Assembly (NCBI RefSeq): GCF_013387455.1
Contig: NZ_VWNC01000004.1
Span: 62,001-126,000 of the forward strand
From: Mariprofundus sp. NF
Lineage (GTDB): Bacteria > Pseudomonadota > Zetaproteobacteria > Mariprofundales > Mariprofundaceae
Direction of reading: 5' to 3'
DNA length: 64,000 bases
Each line of letters begins with the position of its first letter. Position 1 is the first letter of the stretch. The notes beneath the pieces were generated by a model that saw only the letters and a program-made list of their open reading frames with translations, was not told the DNA's origin and did not search any database. This document shows positions 47,240 to 55,719 of this stretch, piece after piece. The position numbers and the translations under genes were made by a program.

Positions 47240-48256
47240 GTGAGAGTGGGTGCTTCTGTATGTCGGGCTGTAAATTGGCATGCCCAATCCGGCGGTGTTC
47301 AGTGGGTAGAGCAGCGTCTTCTCCCACATCGTTTTGAGCAGGTGGTAAGTCTCAATCCTGAGGATGTCGCGGTTGCTATTGAGTCGATGCAGGTGCGTGG
47401 TGCACCTACGATTGGGGCGACGGCAGCTTATGGTTTAGCGCTGGCGTGGAAAGAAGATCGGGATCGTTTCTTTGATTTCTGGCTGCCCCGGTTTCGTGCC
47501 ACGCGGCCAACAGCAGTTAATCTGTTTCATGCTTGTGATGCGATGCAGCGTTGCGGTGAGGGTGACCCATCATCGGCTGAGATGATTGAGGCTGCAGAGG
47601 CTTATGCGGATGCTGAGGTGTCGGCTAATCGTGCCATAGGGGCATGCCTTGCCGAGTCTCTTGCTGTTGGTCAGAGGCGTATTCTAACCCACTGTAATGC
47701 AGGCTGGTTGGCTGCAGTCGATTGGGGAACAGCAACCTCGGGCATCTATCATCTGGCACATGCAGGCGAGAAGCCGTTTGTCTGGGTGGATGAAACAAGA
47801 CCACGCCTGCAGGGGGCGCGCTTAACCGCCTGGGAGCTGAACCAGGAGGGTATTGATTGCCGTATTCAGGCTGATGGTGCATCTGCCTGGATGATGGCTC
47901 AGGGCAAGGTGGATGCCATTGTCGTAGGCGCTGACCGCATTGCTGCCAACGGCGATGTGGCCAATAAAATTGGTACCTATGCACTATCCCTGGCTGCCAG
48001 AGAACATGGCGTGCCGATGTATGTGGCTGCCCCCTCTTCTACATTTGATCCCGCTTGTCCCAGTGGCTCTGATATTCCCATTGAAGAGCGGGACGATGGT
48101 GAGGTTCTGGAGATGGACGGCCTGGATCAGGATGGCCTCTTTCGCCATATTCGCATCGCCGCGGCAGGTGTTAGCGCCAATAATCCGGCCTTTGATGTGA
48201 CGCCCTTTGCTAATATCACGGCGATTGTTAATGAATCCGGGGTGTGGAAACCTTAA
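47240..48256 (+). CDS. mtnA: Methylthioribose-1-phosphate isomerase
   Basis: 338-aa isomerase of the methionine salvage pathway, converting methylthioribose 1-phosphate to methylthioribulose 1-phosphate. Motifs: MQVRGAPTIGATAAYGLALA, the catalytic-Cys block THCNAGWLAAVDWGTA, GEKPFVWVDETRPRLQGARL, and VVGADRIAANGDVANKIGTY with the catalytic Asp. The GTG start at 47240 is the most upstream reasonable one. The eIF2B-alpha-like fold is shared with ribose-1,5-bisphosphate isomerases, but the motif set fits MtnA. No other salvage genes are in the window. Confidence 0.93.
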   Translation: MRVGASVCRAVNWHAQSGGVQWVEQRLLPHRFEQVVSLNPEDVAVAIESMQVRGAPTIGATAAYGLALAWKEDRDRFFDFWLPRFRATRPTAVNLFHACDAMQRCGEGDPSSAEMIEAAEAYADAEVSANRAIGACLAESLAVGQRRILTHCNAGWLAAVDWGTATSGIYHLAHAGEKPFVWVDETRPRLQGARLTAWELNQEGIDCRIQADGASAWMMAQGKVDAIVVGADRIAANGDVANKIGTYALSLAAREHGVPMYVAAPSSTFDPACPSGSDIPIEERDDGEVLEMDGLDQDGLFRHIRIAAAGVSANNPAFDVTPFANITAIVNESGVWKP

Positions 48257-48339
48257 GGAAGCAGCTGTTTTTGGCAGGAGCCAATAAATCAGTGGCTTCA
48301 TAAGGTTGTATTCGGCACCTGCTTTGCTTAACTACAGGT

Positions 48340-49617
48340 ATGGCGAATATTTACCGATTTGTAATTTTGATGTTTGGCATGCTTGCGTTTGCTGGTGGTC
48401 TTTATGCAGATACGGGCAAAATCGTAAGCAGTATCAATATTGATGGGTTGAAGCGAACAGAAGAGGCGACGGTTCTACGGGAGTTGCCATTTTATATTGG
48501 CTCTGTCTGGCAGGATGAGTTCGCTAGCATTTCAGAGCGAAGAGTGCGAAATCTCGGCATATTCAGTGAAGTGGTGGTTTTGCCACCGGACGAGTCAGGG
48601 CAGGTTAATCTGCGCGTGAAAGAGCGCTGGACGCTATGGGTGCTTCCTCAGGCATCACGCAAGGATAACGGCGCATCATCTGCATCCGTTGTGGTGGATG
48701 AACATAATCTCTGGGGACTGAATCACCATATCCGTCTGGCCTACAAGCGGGATACCGGAAAAAACTTCTCCACCTTAAAAGGCACCTCATATGAGACTTC
48801 ATACAACTGGCGCAGGATTGCCGATTCGAAGCTGAGCATGGTCATGAGTGGTACATGGGGACGCTCGCTGTTCGATGCCTATAACAACGGCATTCATGCC
48901 GCCCAGTATCTGCAGCGAGCCAAAAGTGGCAGCGTACTATTTAATTATGCTCTGGATGAGGTACCTGAAGAGGGGTGGAATGTAGCGTTTGGTTTCTCCG
49001 GCTCTAATGCCTCATACCGGTTTCTCTCTGGGACACCGCAGGTTGATCTGGTTGGTAATCGTATTCGTGCCCTGCTGGCCGGGGTGAGCTTCAGAGCGAT
49101 AGATGATCAGATCACCTGGCTCTCCGGCAGGGCTTTTGACTACGCTGTCTCAGCTGCCCACAGGGGACTCGGTTCAACAGTGAACAGCTACAGCCATGTT
49201 GCCTCAATACGGGATTATTATGCCTTTTCAGGAGAGAACACGTTCAACATTCGTCTCAATGGCGCCCTGATGAGTGGTGATGTGCAGCGCAGTGGCATCT
49301 TTGATATCGGTAACCGCAACGGATTGCGTGGCTATTATCCGGGAGAGCTGCAGGGAACTCACTATCTCTATGGCACCTTTGAGGGGCGCTTTCCGATCCG
49401 GGAGGGCTCAAACTTCCAGCTCGTAGCCTTTACTGATATGGGCAAGATCGGCGGCAGGGTAGGGACTTCGGTTACCCGTGGCTTGGCAGTGGGTGCCGGA
49501 GGCGGCTTCCGTTGGACCATGCGCTGGCTGGCCAAAGGTACGTTGCGGGGCGATATGGCCTATGGTGTTGCCACCAAGCGCTGGCGCTTTTACCTGGGCA
49601 CCGGGCAGGCCTTCTGA
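48340..49617 (+). CDS. BamA/TamA-superfamily outer membrane protein with one POTRA
   Basis: 425 aa: a signal peptide (about residues 1-23), one POTRA-like domain (about 27-95, VSSINIDGLKRTEEATVLRE ... SERRVRNLGIFSEV), then a predicted beta-barrel ending in YGVATKRWRFYLGTGQAF, a typical terminal strand with final Phe. The barrel has the conserved-looking RNGLRGYYPGEL segment (RG-Y motif of Omp85 loop 6). This is far shorter than BamA (five POTRA), so it is an Omp85-family member of unknown task, possibly a surface-exposed or assembly factor. Confidence 0.8.
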   Translation: MANIYRFVILMFGMLAFAGGLYADTGKIVSSINIDGLKRTEEATVLRELPFYIGSVWQDEFASISERRVRNLGIFSEVVVLPPDESGQVNLRVKERWTLWVLPQASRKDNGASSASVVVDEHNLWGLNHHIRLAYKRDTGKNFSTLKGTSYETSYNWRRIADSKLSMVMSGTWGRSLFDAYNNGIHAAQYLQRAKSGSVLFNYALDEVPEEGWNVAFGFSGSNASYRFLSGTPQVDLVGNRIRALLAGVSFRAIDDQITWLSGRAFDYAVSAAHRGLGSTVNSYSHVASIRDYYAFSGENTFNIRLNGALMSGDVQRSGIFDIGNRNGLRGYYPGELQGTHYLYGTFEGRFPIREGSNFQLVAFTDMGKIGGRVGTSVTRGLAVGAGGGFRWTMRWLAKGTLRGDMAYGVATKRWRFYLGTGQAF

Positions 49618-49676
49618 TGAGAAACGTACAAAAACAGCTCTGAATCCATTACTGTTCATCTCTTGATGGGGGAAAT

Positions 49677-50150
49677 GTGAAAAAGACAGCTATTTATCCC
49701 GGTACCTTTGATCCGATCACACTCGGCCATGTTGATGTGGTTAAACGTGGACTGAAGACGTTTGATCGCGTTGTGATCGGTGTTGCAGACAATCCCGGAA
49801 AAGGGCCCATGTTTGATGTTGAAACACGTTTAAGCATGGTTCGCGAGACATTTAAGGATGAGCCGAATGTAGAGGCGGTTTGCTTTTCAGGCCTGCTGGT
49901 TGATCTCGCCCATGCTCATCAGGCGGCCGCGATTCTGCGAGGTTTGCGCGCTGCATCCGATTTCGAGTATGAGTTCCAGATGGCAACCATGAATCGCAGG
50001 CTTGATGAGCGCATTGAAACCGTGTTTGTCATGGCTCGCGAGGACTACACCTTTGTCTCATCCCGTTTTATCCGGGAGATCTCCAGCATGGGAGGCGATG
50101 TCTCCGAGTTGGTTCCCCCTGTAGTTATCCCATATCTGGCTGCTAAGTAA
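49677..50150 (+). CDS. coaD: Phosphopantetheine adenylyltransferase
   Basis: 157-aa coenzyme A enzyme transferring AMP to 4'-phosphopantetheine. The nucleotidyltransferase signature is YPGTFDPITLGHVDVVKRG (TxGH-type), with ILRGLRAASDFEYEFQMATM and the second motif FVSSRFIREISSMGGDVSEL. The GTG start is preceded by GGGGG. It is in the usual size range. It is the last gene before the tRNA cluster. Confidence 0.97.
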   Translation: MKKTAIYPGTFDPITLGHVDVVKRGLKTFDRVVIGVADNPGKGPMFDVETRLSMVRETFKDEPNVEAVCFSGLLVDLAHAHQAAAILRGLRAASDFEYEFQMATMNRRLDERIETVFVMAREDYTFVSSRFIREISSMGGDVSELVPPVVIPYLAAK

Positions 50151-50306
50151 AACATCACGTAGCGTTTTAAGATTCGGTCACGCGCTTGTCGCAAAGTGCA
50201 GTTGTTTACCTAATATTTTATAGATAAACAGCAGCGAATTGAGCTCTTGTTCTCTCTTAAAAAGAAGCGCTATCTGACGGAATAAACAACTCTTTTCAAA
50301 TAGTGC

Positions 50307-50334
50307 TTGAGTTCAGAATTTTGATCGTTATGAT
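50307..50334 (+). promoter_or_regulatory. Promoter of the tRNA-tuf operon
   Basis: TTGAGT (50307-50312), a 16-bp spacer, TATGAT (50329-50334), then a GC-rich discriminator GCGCC and the first tRNA at 50346. GC-rich discriminators mark stringently controlled tRNA and rRNA promoters. Confidence 0.75.
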
Positions 50335-50345
50335 GCGCCACCCTT

Positions 50346-50421
50346 GCCGGCATAGCTCAGATGGTAGAGCAGCTGATTTGTAATCAGCAGGCCACGGGTT
50401 CGATTCCTGTTGCCGGCTCCA
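50346..50421 (+). tRNA. tRNA-Thr (TGT)
   Basis: 76 nt with encoded CCA. The acceptor GCCGGCA pairs with TGCCGGC. The anticodon stem CTGAT/ATCAG holds the loop TTGTA, giving anticodon TGT for ACA codons. First gene of the Thr-Tyr-Gly-Thr-tuf series that matches thrU-tyrU-glyT-thrT-tufB of E. coli. Confidence 0.95.
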
Positions 50422-50522
50422 GTTTAACCGTATTTTTGTTGCGCTCATTGACAGTGCGCGGCAAAGGTGCATAATCGCGCGCCCTTTTGGGTTGGCCTGC
50501 TTGCGGGACAAGGGCGTGACAT

Positions 50523-50607
50523 GGAGAGATTCCCGAGTGGCTAAAGGGGGCAGACTGTAAATCTGCTGGCTCAGCCTACGTTGGTTCGAATCCAGCTCTC
50601 TCCACCA
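50523..50607 (+). tRNA. tRNA-Tyr (GTA)
   Basis: 85-nt class II tRNA with encoded CCA. The acceptor GGAGAGA pairs with TCTCTCC. The anticodon GTA lies in CAGACTGTAAATCTG, and there is a long variable arm. Second tRNA of the tuf operon. Confidence 0.95.
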
Positions 50608-50643
50608 GTTTCTGAAGAGGTTCCCCTGAGCTTCTTCGGGTGT

Positions 50644-50717
50644 GCGGGCGTGGTACAATGGTAGCACCTCAGCCTTCCAAGCTGATGACGCGGGTTCGAT
50701 TCCCGCCGCCCGCTCCA
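50644..50717 (+). tRNA. tRNA-Gly (TCC)
   Basis: 74 nt with encoded CCA. The acceptor GCGGGCG pairs with CGCCCGC. The anticodon loop CTTCCAA between TCAGC and GCTGA gives TCC, reading GGA/GGG. Third tRNA of the tuf operon. Confidence 0.95.
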
Positions 50718-50744
50718 TTTGTCTTTAATAGGACAATGGATCTG

Positions 50745-50819
50745 GCCCAGGTAGCTCAGGGGTAGAGCACATCCTTGGTAAGGATGAGGTCGCGAGTTCA
50801 ATTCTCGCTCTGGGCTCCA
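50745..50819 (+). tRNA. tRNA-Thr (GGT)
   Basis: 75 nt with encoded CCA. The acceptor GCCCAGG pairs with TCTGGGC using one G-U. The anticodon loop TTGGTAA between CATCC and GGATG gives GGT, reading ACC/ACU. It lies 63 bp upstream of tuf. Confidence 0.95.
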
Positions 50820-50882
50820 GTTTAGATGGTTATCTGCTTGCAGGTCTCCATCGTAGTTTAAAAACATGTATGGAGAATAACT

Positions 50883-52073
50883 ATGGCAAAGGAAAAGTTT
50901 GAGCGTAATAAACCGCATGTAAACATTGGTACCATTGGTCACGTCGACCATGGCAAGACCACGTTGACCGCTGCAATCACGAAGGTTCTGTCTCTGACAG
51001 GCGGCGCTGTGTTCAAGGACTACGGCGACATTGATGGTGCTCCGGAAGAGCGCGAGCGCGGTATTACTATTGCAACTGCACACGTTGAGTATGAGACAGA
51101 AGCACGTCACTACGCACACGTTGACTGCCCGGGCCATGCTGACTATGTGAAAAACATGATCACTGGTGCTGCTCAGATGGATGGCGGTATTCTGGTTGTT
51201 TCCGCAGCTGATGGCCCAATGCCACAGACTCGTGAGCATGTACTGCTTGCCCGTCAGGTAAACGTACCTCACCTGGTAGTCTACCTGAACAAGGCAGACC
51301 AGGTTGATGACGAAGAGCTGCTTGAACTTGTAGAGATGGAAGTTCGTGAGCTTCTCGACTCTTACGATTTCCCGGGTGACGATACGCCAATCATCATCGG
51401 TTCTGCACTGAAGGCACTGGAAGGCGATGCATCTGATATCGGCGCTCCATCTATCCTGCGTCTGATGGCTGCAGTAGATGAGTTCATTCCTACCCCTGCA
51501 CGTGATGTAGACAAGCCATTCCTGATGCCTGTTGAGGATGTATTCTCAATCTCAGGTCGTGGTACAGTTGCTACCGGTCGTATTGAGGCTGGTATCATCA
51601 AAGTTGGTGAAGAGATCGAGATCGTTGGTATTAAAGACACCGTTAAGACTACCTGTACCGGTGTTGAGATGTTCCGCAAGCTGCTGGATAGTGGTGAAGC
51701 TGGCGACAACGTAGGTCTTCTTCTTCGTGGTACCAAGCGTGAAGACATCGAGCGTGGTCAGGTTCTGGCTAAGCCGGGTTCAATCACACCACACACCACA
51801 TTCAAAGCTGAAGCATATATCCTGAATAAAGAAGAGGGCGGTCGTCACACCCCATTCTTTAACGGTTACCGTCCACAGTTCTACTTCCGTACAACTGACG
51901 TAACCGGTTCAGTTACCCTCCCGGAGGGAACTGAGATGGTGATGCCTGGCGATAACATCTCTATGGATGTTGAACTAATTACCCCAATCGCAATGGATAA
52001 AGAGCTTCGTTTCGCTATCCGCGAAGGTGGTCGTACGGTCGGCGCTGGCGTCGTAACTGACATTACTAAGTAA
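50883..52073 (+). CDS. tuf: Elongation factor Tu
   Basis: 396-aa translational GTPase that carries aminoacyl-tRNA to the ribosome. G1 is [13 protein letters not shown], the switch I region [10 protein letters not shown]3 [14 protein letters not shown]4 NKADQVDD (standard NKxD), and the ending is [16 protein letters not shown] good GGAG site precedes the ATG. It is part of the tRNA-tuf unit. Only this tuf copy is visible; whether a second exists elsewhere cannot be judged. Confidence 0.99.
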   Translation: MAKEKFERNKPHVNIGTIGHVDHGKTTLTAAITKVLSLTGGAVFKDYGDIDGAPEERERGITIATAHVEYETEARHYAHVDCPGHADYVKNMITGAAQMDGGILVVSAADGPMPQTREHVLLARQVNVPHLVVYLNKADQVDDEELLELVEMEVRELLDSYDFPGDDTPIIIGSALKALEGDASDIGAPSILRLMAAVDEFIPTPARDVDKPFLMPVEDVFSISGRGTVATGRIEAGIIKVGEEIEIVGIKDTVKTTCTGVEMFRKLLDSGEAGDNVGLLLRGTKREDIERGQVLAKPGSITPHTTFKAEAYILNKEEGGRHTPFFNGYRPQFYFRTTDVTGSVTLPEGTEMVMPGDNISMDVELITPIAMDKELRFAIREGGRTVGAGVVTDITK

Positions 52074-52090
52074 AACCTAAAAGATGTGCA

Positions 52091-52120
52091 GCGGCGGTAG
52101 ACTTGTGCTACCGCCGCTTT
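52091..52120 (+). terminator. Terminator after tuf
   Basis: A 10-bp perfect stem GCGGCGGTAG / CTACCGCCGC around ACTTGTG, followed by TTT. It starts 17 bp after the tuf stop and 25 bp before rpmG; the short T-tract means some readthrough into rpmG is likely. Confidence 0.75.
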
Positions 52121-52141
52121 GCCGTCACTGGAGATTAAGAA

Positions 52142-52297
52142 ATGCGTGATTTATTGGCTTTGGCGTGTGAAGAGTGTAAACGCAAGAACTACACCACCGA
52201 CAAGAACAAGCGTACCACGACAGATAAGCTGGTGCTGAACAAGTACTGCAATTCATGTCGTAAGCATACGCCACACAAGGAAACAAAGATTAAGTAA
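52142..52297 (+). CDS. rpmG: 50S ribosomal protein L33
   Basis: 51-aa basic protein found by direct reading. It has a zinc-ribbon pattern: [10 protein letters not shown] with CxxC and [11 protein letters not shown] with CxxC, so it is the zinc-binding (C+) form of L33. Its placement between tuf and tRNA-Trp/secE is common in bacteria. It ends 5 bp before tRNA-Trp. Confidence 0.95.
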   Translation: MRDLLALACEECKRKNYTTDKNKRTTTDKLVLNKYCNSCRKHTPHKETKIK

Positions 52298-52302
52298 CAC
52301 CT

Positions 52303-52378
52303 AGGCGAGTAGCTCAATTGGTAGAGTACCGGTCTCCAAAACCGGGTGCTGTGGGTTCGAGTCCCTCCTCGCCTGCCA
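52303..52378 (+). tRNA. tRNA-Trp (CCA)
   Basis: 76 nt with encoded CCA tail. The acceptor AGGCGAG pairs with CTCGCCT. The anticodon loop CTCCAAA between CCGGT and ACCGG gives CCA, reading UGG. It sits between rpmG and secE. Confidence 0.95.
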
Positions 52379-52415
52379 GTGTGATTTGTGTGGATAGTAT
52401 AATAGGAGCTTAAGT

Positions 52416-52604
52416 ATGAGTCGTGTCGTAGAGATGCAGAAATTCATGAATGAAGTGAAGGTCGAAGCCAAAAAGGTAACGTGGCCGGATCGTAAAGAGA
52501 CAATGCAGTCTACGCTGCTGGTGTTTGTTATGGTCATCTTTATTGCTCTGTTTCTGTGGCTGGTCGACTGGGGCTTGAGCTCACTCGTTAAGCAGGTGAT
52601 CTAA
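52416..52604 (+). CDS. secE: Preprotein translocase subunit SecE
   Basis: 62-aa single-TM form of SecE (E. coli has three TM segments). The amphipathic FMNEVKVEAKKVTWPDRKET is the conserved cytoplasmic helix, followed by one transmembrane segment (about residues 33-52). The ATG has AGGAG upstream. The TAA overlaps the nusG start (TAATG). Confidence 0.96.
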   Translation: MSRVVEMQKFMNEVKVEAKKVTWPDRKETMQSTLLVFVMVIFIALFLWLVDWGLSSLVKQVI

Positions 52605-53134
52605 TGGCGATGCGTTGGTATGTGGTTCAGGTCTACTCCAATTATGAAGATAAAGTGGAGGGGATGCTGAGGGAAAATGCGGAGCGAGCGGGCCTTTCCG
52701 AGAAGTTCGGTCAGATTCTTGTTCCCCGTGAGGAAGTGGTTGAGCTGAAAGAGGGTCAGAAGGTGACATCTCAGCGCAAATTCTTCCCGGGTTATATCCT
52801 CGTTGAGATGGAGTTGAACGACGATACCTGGCATGTGGTAAAAGATACCCGTCAGGTGAGTGGTTTCCTTGGTTCTGCAAACAAGCCGATGCCTATGCCA
52901 CAGCGCGAAGTTGATGCACTGATTCAGCAGATTGAAGAGGGCATTGAACGTCCTAAGCCTAAGGTTATGTTTGATATTGGTGATGCGGTTCGCGTTATTG
53001 ATGGTCCGTTTGCCTCCTTTAACGGTGTTGTTGAAGAGGTGATGGAGGATAAGGCGAAGCTGAAAGTGAGCGTCTCTATCTTCGGTCGTCCGACTCCGGT
53101 TGAGTTGGAGTACATTCAGGTTGAGAAAGGATAG
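52604..53134 (+). CDS. nusG: Transcription termination/antitermination protein NusG
   Basis: 176-aa RNA polymerase-binding factor linking transcription with Rho and ribosomes. The NGN domain (1-115) opens MRWYVVQVYSNYEDKVE and holds FFPGYILVEMELNDDTW; the C-terminal KOW domain has GDAVRVIDGPFASFNGVVEE. Immediately downstream of secE, as in nearly all bacteria. Confidence 0.98.
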   Translation: MAMRWYVVQVYSNYEDKVEGMLRENAERAGLSEKFGQILVPREEVVELKEGQKVTSQRKFFPGYILVEMELNDDTWHVVKDTRQVSGFLGSANKPMPMPQREVDALIQQIEEGIERPKPKVMFDIGDAVRVIDGPFASFNGVVEEVMEDKAKLKVSVSIFGRPTPVELEYIQVEKG

Positions 53135-53276
53135 GGCCGAAGGCTCTAATCTTTTTGTAACAAGCCCTTTCACAGGATGTGAGAGTTTACCGCAAAGCAG
53201 CGGGAGCATAAGTCACGGATAGTGACATGCGAATAAAGGCGGAAGGCAAGAGGCCCGAAACCGGTTGGAGATATAA

Positions 53277-53705
53277 ATGGCAAAGAAACTTGATAAAATT
53301 GTGAAGCTGCAGGTTCCTGCAGGTTCCGCAAACCCATCCCCACCAGTTGGTCCGGCTCTCGGTCAGGCTGGTGTGAACATCATGGAGTTCTGTAAAGCGT
53401 TTAACGCCAGAACCCAGGAGATGGAGAAGGGCTTGACCCTTCCTGTTGTGATCAGCGTTTACGCGGATCGCTCATTCGATTTCGTTATCAAAACCCCACC
53501 TGCATCTGTACTGCTTCTCAAAGCAGCCAAGATTGCTAAAGGCAGTGGTGAGCCTAACAAGAAAAAAGTCGGCACTGTGACCAGCGCTCAGCTTCGTGAG
53601 ATCGCTGAAGTCAAAATGCCAGACCTTAACTGCTACGATGTTGAAGCTGGCGCGAAGATCATAGAGGGCACTGCTGTCTCTATGGGTCTGGAAGTTAAGG
53701 GTTAA
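53277..53705 (+). CDS. rplK: 50S ribosomal protein L11
   Basis: 142-aa L11 of the GTPase-associated centre: [20 protein letters not shown] at the N-terminus, then KPPASVLL-like [20 protein letters not shown] and the end VSMGLEVKG. It is part of rplK-rplA. The 142-bp gap after nusG has no gene and could hold a leader or L1-binding site; I see no definite structure. Confidence 0.98.
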   Translation: MAKKLDKIVKLQVPAGSANPSPPVGPALGQAGVNIMEFCKAFNARTQEMEKGLTLPVVISVYADRSFDFVIKTPPASVLLLKAAKIAKGSGEPNKKKVGTVTSAQLREIAEVKMPDLNCYDVEAGAKIIEGTAVSMGLEVKG

Positions 53706-53716
53706 GGGGGCGTAAG

Positions 53717-54403
53717 ATGGCAAAAGTAACCAAACGTATGAAAGCAAGCCTTGCGGCCGTTCCGGCACAGGCTGTTAATGTAAAAGATGCACTTGACGCA
53801 ATCAAAGCGCAGCCAGCTACCAAGTTCGATGAGTCTGTTGATGTGGCGATCAAACTGGGTGTTGACCCGCGTCATGCCGACCAGATGGTTCGTGGTTCAA
53901 TCGCACTGCCAAACGGTACCGGTAAAACTGTTCGTGTTGCCGTATTTGCTAAAGGGCCTAAGGCTGATGAAGCAACTGCAGCCGGTGCTGATATTGTTGG
54001 CGCTGATGATCTGGTTGAGAAGGTTCTCGGTGGTTTTATGGAGTTCGACCGCGTTGTCGCCACACCGGACATGATGGCACAGGTTGGTAAGCTGGGTCGT
54101 GTGCTCGGTCCCCGTGGCCTGATGCCCAATCCTAAGCTGGGCACCGTAACTATGGATGTCACCAAAGCTGTTGGCGCAATCAAATCCGGTCAGATTGAAG
54201 TGCGTGTCGATAAGGGTGGTGTGATTCATGCACCTGTTGGTCGTCGCTCTTTTGATGCAGCCAAACTCAATGAAAATGTTCAAGCGCTGCTGGCTGAGCT
54301 GAATCGCCTGCGTCCTTCATCTTCAAAAGGCCGCTACATGCTGAAGATGAGTATCTCTTCAACCATGGGCGCTGCAGTACGCGTGGATGAAACCACACTT
54401 TAA
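53717..54403 (+). CDS. rplA: 50S ribosomal protein L1
   Basis: 228-aa L1, which forms the stalk near the E site and often represses its own operon by binding the rplK leader. It has [40 protein letters not shown] and [11 protein letters not shown]. It lies 11 bp after rplK. Confidence 0.98.
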   Translation: MAKVTKRMKASLAAVPAQAVNVKDALDAIKAQPATKFDESVDVAIKLGVDPRHADQMVRGSIALPNGTGKTVRVAVFAKGPKADEATAAGADIVGADDLVEKVLGGFMEFDRVVATPDMMAQVGKLGRVLGPRGLMPNPKLGTVTMDVTKAVGAIKSGQIEVRVDKGGVIHAPVGRRSFDAAKLNENVQALLAELNRLRPSSSKGRYMLKMSISSTMGAAVRVDETTL

Positions 54404-54647
54404 GAATTAAGCGCGCCGGCACATGGAGTGCCGGTGCATTAAGTTTGCCGACTCAGGTTGGCGTGCCGCAAGGCAGAAGAATCGACTCAACTGATGCAGA
54501 TGTTTGCTGAGGTGACGTCGAAAATAACGATCCGTCCTAGACTGCTGGAGCCAGACTCAAGATGAGCGCGGCTTAATTGGGGAGACCCTTCCAACAATAG
54601 ATGGGGTGCAAGCTCACTTGCGCGGGTCGAAAAGCAAGGGGGTAAAT
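54404..54647 (+). promoter_or_regulatory. Leader of rplJ (L10 leader region)
   Basis: About 240 bp between rplA and the rplJ start without a gene. It contains a 7-bp hairpin CCGGCAC-ATGGA-GTGCCGG (54416-54434) and further complex structure. In many bacteria this place holds the L10-leader RNA, where L10-L7/L12 binds its own mRNA, and a promoter. The position and structure fit; a covariance match was not tested. Confidence 0.7.
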
Positions 54648-55166
54648 GTGATTAAACAAGACAAACAACGCATTGTCGAAGAACTTCACGCTGCCTGGTC
54701 CGAATCTACAGCTGGTGTAGTGACTCACTACCGCGGCCTGACTGTTTCCCAAATGGGAGATCTTCGCCGTGATCTGCATAATGCAGATGTGTCTCTACAG
54801 GTTGTAAAAAACACTCTGGCGCGTCGCGCGGCAGAGGGTACGGGCTTTAAAGCAGCTGAAGAATTGTTCACAGGCCCAGTAGCAATCGCTTTTGGTAAAG
54901 ATCCGGTAGCCATGGCAAAAGCCATCTCCGACTTCGCCAAAAAGAACGATAAGCTTCTGGTTCAAGGTGGCGTACTCGACGGCAAGTTGATGGATGCTGC
55001 AGGTGTTAAAGCACTGGCAAGCCTTCCATCTCGCGAAGTTCTGCTCTCCAAAATGCTCGGCAGCATGCAGGCGCCAATCAGCGGATTCGTCCGTACATTG
55101 GCTGAAGTACCTGCATCGTTCGTACGCACTTTGGCAGCCATTCGCGATCAGAAAGAAGCAGCATAA
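54648..55166 (+). CDS. rplJ: 50S ribosomal protein L10
   Basis: 172-aa L10 that anchors L7/L12 dimers at the GTPase centre. It opens IKQDKQRIVEELHAAWSEST and has VTHYRGLTVSQMGDLRRDLH and VVKNTLARRAAEGT. I start at GTG 54648, with GGGGG upstream; a longer frame from 54606 would use bases of the leader and does not look like L10. rplL follows after 48 bp. Confidence 0.97.
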   Translation: MIKQDKQRIVEELHAAWSESTAGVVTHYRGLTVSQMGDLRRDLHNADVSLQVVKNTLARRAAEGTGFKAAEELFTGPVAIAFGKDPVAMAKAISDFAKKNDKLLVQGGVLDGKLMDAAGVKALASLPSREVLLSKMLGSMQAPISGFVRTLAEVPASFVRTLAAIRDQKEAA

Positions 55167-55214
55167 ACATTTATCACTTAATTTTTTTAACTATAGCACA
55201 AGGAGCTAACTAAA

Positions 55215-55595
55215 ATGGCAATCACAAAAGATGAACTAATCTCAGCAATCGAAACTATGACCGTTCTGGAACTGTCTGAGCTGGTAACAGCACTGGAAGA
55301 CAAATTCGGCGTATCTGCAGCTGCACCTGTTGCAGTAGCAGCTGGCCCGGCCGCTGGTGGCGAAGCCGCAGCAGCTGAAGAGCAGACCGAGTTCAACGTT
55401 GTACTGCAGTCTGCAGGCGAGAAGAAAATCCAGGTAATCAAGGCAGTTCGCGAAGCAACTGGTCTGGGCCTGAAAGAAGCTAAAGCACTGGTAGACAGCG
55501 CACCTGGCAACGTTAAAGAAGGCGTTTCTAAGGACGAAGCTACAGAGTTGAAAGCTAAGCTGGAAGAAGCGGGCGCAACTGTAGATCTTAAGTAA
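55215..55595 (+). CDS. rplL: 50S ribosomal protein L7/L12
   Basis: 126-aa acidic stalk protein, present in several copies per ribosome, recruiting translation factors. It has the N-terminal dimer helix, an Ala-rich hinge (about residues 36-58), and the C-terminal [20 protein letters not shown] and [26 protein letters not shown] precedes the ATG. An attenuator-like hairpin separates it from rpoB. Confidence 0.98.
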   Translation: MAITKDELISAIETMTVLELSELVTALEDKFGVSAAAPVAVAAGPAAGGEAAAAEEQTEFNVVLQSAGEKKIQVIKAVREATGLGLKEAKALVDSAPGNVKEGVSKDEATELKAKLEEAGATVDLK

Positions 55596-55638
55596 GCTAC
55601 TGTTGTTTCACGTTTCAACGTAAACGTATCAGGTTAAT

Positions 55639-55675
55639 CCCCGGTGGCGGAAGCTACCGGGGCTTGGCCTTTTTC
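55639..55675 (+). terminator. Attenuator-like hairpin between rplL and rpoB
   Basis: CCCCGGT / ACCGGGG stem around a 10-base loop, followed by a TTTTT run a few bases later (55670-55674). In E. coli a partial terminator at this spot lowers rpoBC expression relative to rplJL. Probably the same here. Confidence 0.72.
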
Positions 55676-55719
55676 GCATTTAAGAGTTTTGGAAAATCTG
55701 TACGTCGTTCGAGGTAACC

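Noticed and set aside
52391-52403. Promoter for secE (TATAAT at 52398)
   Set aside because: A perfect -10 hexamer but no -35 element at a suitable distance, and only 12 bases before the ATG; probably chance or read-through from tRNA-Trp.
55604-55626. Third parS site near the end of rplL (TGTTTCACGTTTCAACG)
   Set aside because: Only the left half matches; the right half of the palindrome is missing, so ParB binding is unlikely.
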